Shown here piece after piece: positions 59,168 through 64,000 of a stretch of 64,000 bases of DNA. The notes under the pieces were generated by a model. The model ran no database searches. It was given only the letters and a program-made list of their open reading frames with translations, and was not told the origin of the DNA. How positions within the stretch are numbered: the stretch's first letter is position 1; the number at the start of each line of letters is the position of its first letter. The stretch comes from Bacteroidales bacterium (GTDB lineage Bacteria > Bacteroidota > Bacteroidia > Bacteroidales > UBA3663), in the NCBI GenBank assembly GCA_017548545.1, contig JAFYZW010000136.1, positions 47,516-111,515 on the forward strand, given 5' to 3'. The translations under genes were made by a program, and so were the position numbers.

Positions 59168-60622
59168 ATGTTAGAGCAAATCATAGGAAACACCGAAGCA
59201 TTTCTAAGTGCAGTGACACGATCGGAACGGAAGAAATACGGCCAATTTTTCACGTCGGAACTGTCTGCTATTTATATGGCTTCAATGTTTGAAATCAATC
59301 TTGAAACTGATTGCATCCGATTGCTTGATGCAGGAGCAGGATCAGGCATACTATCTGTAGCCTTGATAGAACGTATCCGAAATATGGGCTATAAAGGGGA
59401 GATCATACTCACATGCTTTGAGAATGACCACAAGATAATCCCTTTGCTGGCAGAGAACCTGAAAGCATTGGACAAGAAATATCGGGTCACCTGTCATTTG
59501 AGAACTGAGAACTATATCACATCTCAGCAGTTCAATCTTCAGCCAGTACTTGTTATGGATAGTGAAGCGTATGATTATATCATAGGTAACCCTCCGTACA
59601 TGAAATTGGGCAAGGATGCCAAGGAGGTACAAGTGATGAGCGAAATCTGTCATGGGGCGCCCAACATGTATTTTCTATTTATGGCAATGGGCATCAACAG
59701 CTTGAACTGGGGAGGAGAATTGGTCTATATCGTACCGAGGTCGTGGACATCTGGTGCTTACTTTGAAGCCTTCCGCAGATATTTGTTCAGCAACTGTGTG
59801 ATAGAACAGATTCACTTGTTTGAAAGCCGTGACAAGGTTTTCAACAGTGAGCCAATCCTGCAAGAAACGATGATTATTAAGGTGAAGAACACCAAGGCAA
59901 AGCCAAAGAAGATTCTCATTACATCATCATCCACATCTGATTTCGACAATATTTCGACTTATTATGCCGATTACGACAACGTGGTAGGCAAGGATGGTTA
60001 CGTGTATCTTGTTACCGACGAAAAACAGGAGAATGTACTGAAACGAGTTAACAGACTCACAAATACCCTTCCTTCGTTAAATATGAAGATGTGTACGGGA
60101 CTAATTGTAGATTTCAGGCTCAAGGAGGAACTACGAGACCAATACGAAGATGGAGCTTGTCCGTTGTTCTATTCCTCTCATATAAAGAATGGCACTGTGG
60201 TTTGGCCACAAGGAAGACCAGGCGAGTATATCCTGACAAGCAAAAGAACCCACCTGCAAAAGAATACAAACTACTTGTTCGTAAAAAGACTGACGTCAAA
60301 AGAAGAGCACCGCCGTCTTCAATGCGGCATTTACCTCAGCAAACACTTTCCTGGATATCGACACATCAGCACACAGAACAAGGTAAACTTTATTATGTGT
60401 GAGACTGAGGAGGTGGTTTATGGATTATATGCACTATTTACCTCCACCCTATATGATGAATATTATCGGTTGCTTAATGGCTCGACACAAGTGAATTCAA
60501 CCGAAGTGAATTCGATTCCCGTCCCCTCCAAGGAAATAATCAGAAACATGGGAAGAGAACTTATGAAAACAGAAATAAATGAAACAAACTGCAATAAAAT
60601 TACCGACAGATGGATAAAGTAG
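59168..60622 (+). CDS. N6-adenine DNA methyltransferase of a BsuBI/PstI-type system
   Basis: 484 residues from the ATG at 59168. The family opening RSERKKYGQFFTS is followed by SAM motif I (LLDAGAGSGILSVALI, near residue 52) and catalytic motif IV NPPY (NPPYMKLG, near residue 141). This motif order is the gamma class of amino-methyltransferases, which contains M.PstI and M.BsuBI. The C-terminal target-recognition part includes the GSTQVNSTEVNSIPVP segment seen in Eco57I/PstI-type enzymes. By family, it should methylate the adenine of CTGCAG, but sequence specificity cannot be read directly. The end overlaps the endonuclease gene by 13 bp. Confidence 0.92.
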   Translation: MLEQIIGNTEAFLSAVTRSERKKYGQFFTSELSAIYMASMFEINLETDCIRLLDAGAGSGILSVALIERIRNMGYKGEIILTCFENDHKIIPLLAENLKALDKKYRVTCHLRTENYITSQQFNLQPVLVMDSEAYDYIIGNPPYMKLGKDAKEVQVMSEICHGAPNMYFLFMAMGINSLNWGGELVYIVPRSWTSGAYFEAFRRYLFSNCVIEQIHLFESRDKVFNSEPILQETMIIKVKNTKAKPKKILITSSSTSDFDNISTYYADYDNVVGKDGYVYLVTDEKQENVLKRVNRLTNTLPSLNMKMCTGLIVDFRLKEELRDQYEDGACPLFYSSHIKNGTVVWPQGRPGEYILTSKRTHLQKNTNYLFVKRLTSKEEHRRLQCGIYLSKHFPGYRHISTQNKVNFIMCETEEVVYGLYALFTSTLYDEYYRLLNGSTQVNSTEVNSIPVPSKEIIRNMGRELMKTEINETNCNKITDRWIK

Positions 60623-61521
60623 ATGCCCTTAAAGAAATACTCAACAAAGTCGAGTTTCCCATACAGATGCAGTCAAACATCTGCATATACACAATTTTGG
60701 CACTGGCCAACATCAAGAAGGCAACTCCATGGAAGAATGCCACTAATGACTGGCTTCGCGTTCACGATATTATATCATTTGCAAATAAGAACTATTATGC
60801 CGGCTATGCTGAAAACTCACGTGAGACATTTCGCAAGCAAGCGCTACACAATTTCCGCAATGCCGCTATGGTGGAAGACAACGGAGTCGCGACCAACAGT
60901 CCCAACTACCGCTGGCGTATCACCGACGAATTTCTTAGTGTGTTGCGCAATATTGACAATGAAAACGATGCCCTCTTGACCTTTAAAGAGCAACACATCA
61001 GTCTAGTAGATCTTTACTCATCAAAGCGGAGCATCAAAAAAATGCCAGTAAAGATAAATGGTGCTGACTATTCGTTCGGCCCAGGGAAACACAACCAACT
61101 CCAGAAGGCAATAATCGAAGAGTTCGCACCCCGTTTTGCTCCAAATTCCGAATGTCTCTATGTAGGTGATACAACTGATAAGGATTTGGTCAAGGACGAA
61201 AGCAAACTGCAACAACTCGGATTTGATATTACGGTTCATGACAAAATGCCAGATATCGTTCTCTATAGAGAAGATAAGGAGTGGTTGTATTTCATTGAAG
61301 CAGTCACTTCTGTTGGGCCTATGGACGGAAAGCGACTCGTTGAGTTAAAAGCAATAACAAGCAATGTCTCCGCCGGAATTATTTTTATAACAGCTTTCCT
61401 TGATTTTAAGACCTTTAAGTCTTTCTCTGACAAACTAGCATGGGATACGGAAGTCTGGATTGCCAACATGCCCGACCACATGATACACTTGAACGGAGAT
61501 AAATTTATAGGACCAAGATAA
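60610..61521 (+). CDS. BsuBI/PstI family type II restriction endonuclease
   Basis: 303 residues. The BsuBI_PstI_RE family is recognisable from ECLYVGDTTDKDLVKDES and the catalytic stretch MPDIVLYREDKEWLYFIEAVTSVGPMDGKR, a PD-(D/E)xK variant with the metal-binding Asp and Glu in place. The N-terminal part (NICIYTILALANIKKATPW, SRETFRKQALHNFRNAAMV) is the helical domain of the same family. PstI and BsuBI cut CTGCAG. The start lies within the methyltransferase 3' end, so translation is coupled and the methylase is made first. The pair is AT-rich relative to the surroundings, in line with horizontal acquisition. Confidence 0.93.
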   Translation: MDKVDALKEILNKVEFPIQMQSNICIYTILALANIKKATPWKNATNDWLRVHDIISFANKNYYAGYAENSRETFRKQALHNFRNAAMVEDNGVATNSPNYRWRITDEFLSVLRNIDNENDALLTFKEQHISLVDLYSSKRSIKKMPVKINGADYSFGPGKHNQLQKAIIEEFAPRFAPNSECLYVGDTTDKDLVKDESKLQQLGFDITVHDKMPDIVLYREDKEWLYFIEAVTSVGPMDGKRLVELKAITSNVSAGIIFITAFLDFKTFKSFSDKLAWDTEVWIANMPDHMIHLNGDKFIGPR

Positions 61522-61596
61522 TGTCAATTGTTTGCATCGCCATGTCTAGGCATCCTACCCAGCCTGAGAGAGGGCGAAGTATATCGTGCTGAAGCC

Positions 61597-61630
61597 AACG
61601 TCCGTGCCATTCTTTCGTGACACGGACGTT
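61597..61630. terminator. Inverted repeat between the endonuclease and NimA-like genes
   Basis: AACGTCCGTG (61597-61606) pairs perfectly with 61621-61630 around a 14-nt loop. It lies between convergent genes. No strong T-run. Confidence 0.6.
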
Positions 61631-61643
61631 TCATCGCCAATGG

Positions 61644-62153
61644 TTATCGGAGAACATCGTTTTGCTCTCGCTGCTTCATCAACTCTATCGCCTCTTTCCC
61701 TGTCAGATGTTCTATGTCAAAGCGGATCATTAACATTCTGGAGAAACCATGCTCCAGTTCTTTCTGCAAGGCTTCCTCATCATTGGGGTTATACCTGTCG
61801 CCAAGCAGACGGGCTGTTTCCAGTTTCTCCTGCTCATCTTCGATGATATGAATGCGACCAAAAGCTATCACACTACGAAAAAAGGTGGTGTACTTCGCTG
61901 GCTGCACGTCATCCTTGTTGATGACGCAGAACGATGCCTTGTCACAGTTCCTGATGGCATCCACCTTATGGCCACTCAATGCGCTGTGGAAATATAGTTT
62001 GCCATCAGCATAGACATAGCTGATGGGAACGGCGTAGGGATAGCCGCCATCACCCAGCAGTGCCAATGTACCGGCAGTCGCCTTCTGCAATATCCCGATG
62101 CTCTCTGCTTCTGAAAGCTGCTGGCGCTTGCGCCTCATTTCCCTGAATTCCAT
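61644..62153 (-). CDS. Pyridoxamine 5'-phosphate oxidase family flavoprotein, NimA-like
   Basis: 169 residues from the ATG at 62153 (MEFREMRRKRQQLS). The split-barrel FMN-binding fold is recognisable from TAGTLALLGDGGYPYAVPISYVYADGKLYFHSALSGHKVDAIR and RSVIAFGRIHIIEDEQEK. The MRR(K/R)xxQL opening and the GHK segment are typical of NimA-like proteins, some of which reduce 5-nitroimidazoles to inactive amines; activity against a drug is not shown by sequence. It begins one base after the stop of the SMR exporter gene, so the two are coupled and share a TATCTTTG box upstream of the exporter. Confidence 0.85.
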   Translation of the reverse strand: MEFREMRRKRQQLSEAESIGILQKATAGTLALLGDGGYPYAVPISYVYADGKLYFHSALSGHKVDAIRNCDKASFCVINKDDVQPAKYTTFFRSVIAFGRIHIIEDEQEKLETARLLGDRYNPNDEEALQKELEHGFSRMLMIRFDIEHLTGKEAIELMKQREQNDVLR

Positions 62154-62154
62154 A

Positions 62155-62478
62155 TTATGATACAGTTTTAAGTCCGACAATTGACACAATGAGCGTCGTG
62201 ATGAAAAACAATCGCCAGAACATAGCCGGTTCGTGGAAGATGAAGATACCTACAATCACCGTTCCCACAGCTCCTATTCCCGTCCATACCGGATAGGCTG
62301 TCCCTAAAGGAAGCGTCTGTGTGGCTTTGGCCAGAAGTCCCATACTGAGAATGGTGAAAGCCAGGAATCCACTCATCCATAGCCACCATTCAGCCCCAGT
62401 AACATACTTTGCACGACCAAGACAATAGGTGAAACCCGTCTCACATAGTCCTGCAACAATCAAGATAATCCAGTTCAT
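62155..62478 (-). CDS. SMR family small multidrug exporter
   Basis: 107 residues from the ATG at 62478. Four membrane segments occur in EmrE/SugE order: WIILIVAGLCETGFTYCL with the essential membrane Glu, WLWMSGFLAFTILSMGLLAKA, GTAYPVWTGIGAVGTVIVGIFIF and FWRLFFITTLIVSIVGLK. It exports cationic compounds in exchange for protons, acting as a dimer. It stands first in a two-gene unit with the NimA-like protein. Confidence 0.92.
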   Translation of the reverse strand: MNWIILIVAGLCETGFTYCLGRAKYVTGAEWWLWMSGFLAFTILSMGLLAKATQTLPLGTAYPVWTGIGAVGTVIVGIFIFHEPAMFWRLFFITTLIVSIVGLKTVS

Positions 62479-62541
62479 TTGGTTACTGATTGCCTGTTTG
62501 AGGGCTGCAGAACTATTCCGGCGACTCCTTCTAAGGCGCTG

Positions 62542-62549
62542 CAAAGATA
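62542..62549 (-). promoter_or_regulatory. -7 box of the SMR/NimA-like unit
   Basis: TATCTTTG on the minus strand, 63 bp upstream of the exporter start. No TTTG at the optimal 20-nt distance was found. Confidence 0.6.
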
Positions 62550-62610
62550 CGAAAAATCTCCCAAATCGCATGGAATTGGGAGACATTTTTAAGATTATTT
62601 GTGAGATTTC

Positions 62611-62812
62611 TTACAATCCTTTTACCCAGGTCTCTAATTCCTGTTTGCTGACACGGTTCAGTAGCTTGCCTTCCTTCCAGTTCACATCAGGATAAGCGGT
62701 TTTCAAGTCTTCGCATGCCTTCCTGATGCTGCTGCCGCCGTTTGTTACTCTGCGAGCAGGCATTGAGACATATCGTCAACAGTGCCGCCATCACTAATAC
62801 TATTCTCTTCAT
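62611..62812 (-). pseudogene. Small lipoprotein interrupted by a +1 frameshift
   Basis: From ATG 62812 a lipoprotein signal is encoded (MKRIVLVMAALLTICLNACSQ), but that frame ends 42 codons on. The next frame carries a coherent C-terminal part (GGSSIRKACEDLKTAYPDVN, then WKEGKLLNRVSKQELETWVK) that stops at TAA 62613-62611. The two halves join if one base is dropped near the CAAACGG stretch at about 62740. The intact product would have about 66 residues. It follows the carboxymuconolactone-decarboxylase gene with a TGA-T-ATG junction. Mutation or sequencing error are equally possible. Confidence 0.65.
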
Positions 62813-62813
62813 A

Positions 62814-63821
62814 TCACTTCAGTTTGTCATATACTTCATCGCTCACTGGCTCAAGCCATTCATTGCTCGAACCTTCCTGCACATCCTTATGATAGGTCAG
62901 ATGCTGGAACCAGGAATCCTTGGCGGCTCCGTGCCAGTGCTTCACCTCAGCGGGAATGGCGATGACGGTGCCGGGAGTCATCTCAATGGCTTCCTTGCCC
63001 CATTCCTGATACCAACCGCGACCGCTGACGCAGATGAGCACCTGCACCGACTTGTGGTGGATGTGCCAGTTGTTGCGGCAGCGAGGCTCGAAGGTGACGT
63101 TATGCACGCCGCCACCCACGTCGGCCAGATAGCTGTTGCCGACGAAATACTGTGCATAGGCGGTATTGGGATTGCCCTTAGGCCATTTGCTGCGAAGGGT
63201 ATAGCCCTCGCTGTCGAGCCAGGCACAGAGTTCATCGACGAGTTCCTGCGAATTACCCATGTTCACGGCTCCGCGTTTATGGGCAGCCAACTGCGGAGCA
63301 ACACCTTCGAGACCACTCAATGCTGCTACCGTCACTATCTCGCGGTCGGCATGTGAGAGTTGGTCTCCAGCGAAGATGTCACCGAAGAGGTGCGACTTCA
63401 AATAATAGTCATCTTGCGGACAGAAGTCATAATCGAAAGCACGGCCCGATAGCTGCGTCTGGTTCTTCTTGCCCAGTTCGTAGGCTTTCTGTGCATCGTC
63501 CCATTCGGCAGGGCGTGTCCACGGTTTGCCCTCGTGCCATGTCGATTTCTTGTCCTCCAATACCTTGCCCAGCACTCCCAGCGCATTCAGCGAACGCGGG
63601 AATCCCGTATAGGCATAGAGCTGCGAGAAAGCCTCCTTCAGCTCATTGATGGTTACACCATTGTCGAGTGCCGAGTGTACGGCAGGCTCCAATCGCTCCA
63701 AGTCACCCTGTGCCATCAGGCAGGCACACGCTGCCAATCCCTTTTGACGCTCTGTCAGCGTCTGACCGTTTATTGTCATCATAGTCAATGCTGATATTAT
63801 AAATACAAACAATCTCTTCAT
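62814..63821 (-). CDS. Carboxymuconolactone decarboxylase and cupin domain protein, exported
   Basis: 335 residues with a short signal peptide (LFVFIISALTMMTINGQ). The N-terminal part and a second segment near residues 170-210 are AhpD/CMD-like helical (HADREIVTVAALSGLEGVAPQLAAHKRGAVNMG). The C-terminal part is a cupin with metal-binding residues in NNWHIHHKSVQVLICVSGRG and TVIAIPAEVKHWHGA. Such CMD-cupin fusions are common in Bacteroidales next to AraC regulators and small lipoproteins and are presumed to deal with reactive or aromatic compounds, but no substrate is established. It follows an AraC-family gene and precedes the frameshifted lipoprotein. Confidence 0.88.
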   Translation of the reverse strand: MKRLFVFIISALTMMTINGQTLTERQKGLAACACLMAQGDLERLEPAVHSALDNGVTINELKEAFSQLYAYTGFPRSLNALGVLGKVLEDKKSTWHEGKPWTRPAEWDDAQKAYELGKKNQTQLSGRAFDYDFCPQDDYYLKSHLFGDIFAGDQLSHADREIVTVAALSGLEGVAPQLAAHKRGAVNMGNSQELVDELCAWLDSEGYTLRSKWPKGNPNTAYAQYFVGNSYLADVGGGVHNVTFEPRCRNNWHIHHKSVQVLICVSGRGWYQEWGKEAIEMTPGTVIAIPAEVKHWHGAAKDSWFQHLTYHKDVQEGSSNEWLEPVSDEVYDKLK

Positions 63822-63830
63822 TTTTTCAGC

Positions 63831-64000
63831 CTAATTTCTATACTCTGTTGGTGTCATGCCAACCTGTTGCTTGAACAGGCGGGTGAAGTGTTGTGGATAC
63901 TGGAAACCGAGTTTATAGGCCACCTAGTTGATGGTCAGCTCGCGGTCCATGACGTACTGCTTCGAAAGGTCGATGACCTTGTTCTGGATATAGCGCTGAG
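63831..64000 (-). pseudogene. AraC-family regulator C-terminus with an in-frame amber codon, partial
   Basis: The window end shows the DNA-binding domain of an AraC/XylS regulator (QRYIQNKVIDLSKQYVMDRE, LTIN, stop, VAYKLGFQYPQHFTRLFK, QQVGMTPTEYRN). A TAG at 63926-63924 stands where the family nearly always has Glu (GAG), in the first helix of the second helix-turn-helix, so a single base change explains it. The normal stop is TAG at 63833-63831. The rest lies beyond the window. It would normally control the CMD-cupin gene downstream. Confidence 0.8.

Noticed and set aside
1..64000. tRNA, rRNA, insertion sequences or prophage genes
   Set aside because: I looked for cloverleaf-like segments, transposase motifs and phage structural genes and found nothing I could support.

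Overview
The window looks like a chromosome segment from a gut- or oral-type Bacteroidales bacterium, most likely Prevotellaceae. The reasons are a BspA-type leucine-rich-repeat protein, a SusC/SusD pair, families largely confined to Bacteroidetes (DUF4954, DUF4494, DUF4286, PG0541), and a recurring Bacteroidetes promoter (TTTG, 20-nt spacer, TAnnTTTG) that I could read by eye in front of about a dozen genes. Most of the window is GC-rich. The BspA fragment, the DprA-like module (36.9-39.3 kb) and the restriction-modification pair (59.2-61.5 kb) are visibly AT-richer.

Layout. 1-7.5 kb: 3' part of a BspA-like gene, an outer-membrane barrel, a GH92 and a GH28 glycoside hydrolase, and a DUF4954 beta-helix protein. 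7.7-9.9 kb: convergent nnrD and a MATE exporter. 10.0-24.3 kb: a pectin utilisation locus made of SusC, SusD, two secreted surface-type proteins and a 1423-residue pectate lyase/pectin methylesterase fusion. 24.5-28.7 kb: membrane pyrophosphatase and a HerA-like ATPase. 28.8-34.8 kb: an RND efflux operon (tolC-like, adaptor, RND pump, PG0541), divergent from a LytS/LytTR two-component pair (35.0-36.9 kb). 36.9-39.3 kb: a three-gene module of two DprA/SLOG-like paralogues around an XRE regulator. 39.4-47.4 kb: an aryl-polyene/flexirubin-like fatty-acyl cluster (methyltransferase, acyltransferase, two dehydratases, two ketosynthases, ACP, small EamA transporter, GT2). 47.5-53 kb: housekeeping genes (yidC, engB, DUF4494, yggS, tsaE, DUF4286, cyclophilin). 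53.2-58.6 kb: OmpP1/FadL channel, VanZ, an esterase, a polysaccharide deacetylase, and a sigma/anti-sigma pair. 59.2-61.5 kb: a BsuBI/PstI-type restriction-modification system. 61.6-64 kb: a NimA-like flavin protein, an SMR exporter, a frameshifted small lipoprotein, a carboxymuconolactone-decarboxylase/cupin protein, and an AraC regulator with an in-frame amber codon.

The most unusual signal is a dispersed family of degenerate 9-bp tandem arrays (sense-strand consensus about YTCRAACYY). They sit immediately upstream of start codons, or inside coding regions as Ser-Asn-Pro or Pro-Gln-Thr linkers, nearly always in the same orientation relative to transcription. Three arrays in the aryl-polyene-like cluster enclose a nearly invariant 40-bp core. 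In one place such a cassette joins a ketosynthase in frame to a ketosynthase-like second domain; in others an array supplies or abuts the start codon. The DprA-like/XRE/DprA-like operon is the second candidate for an undescribed system.
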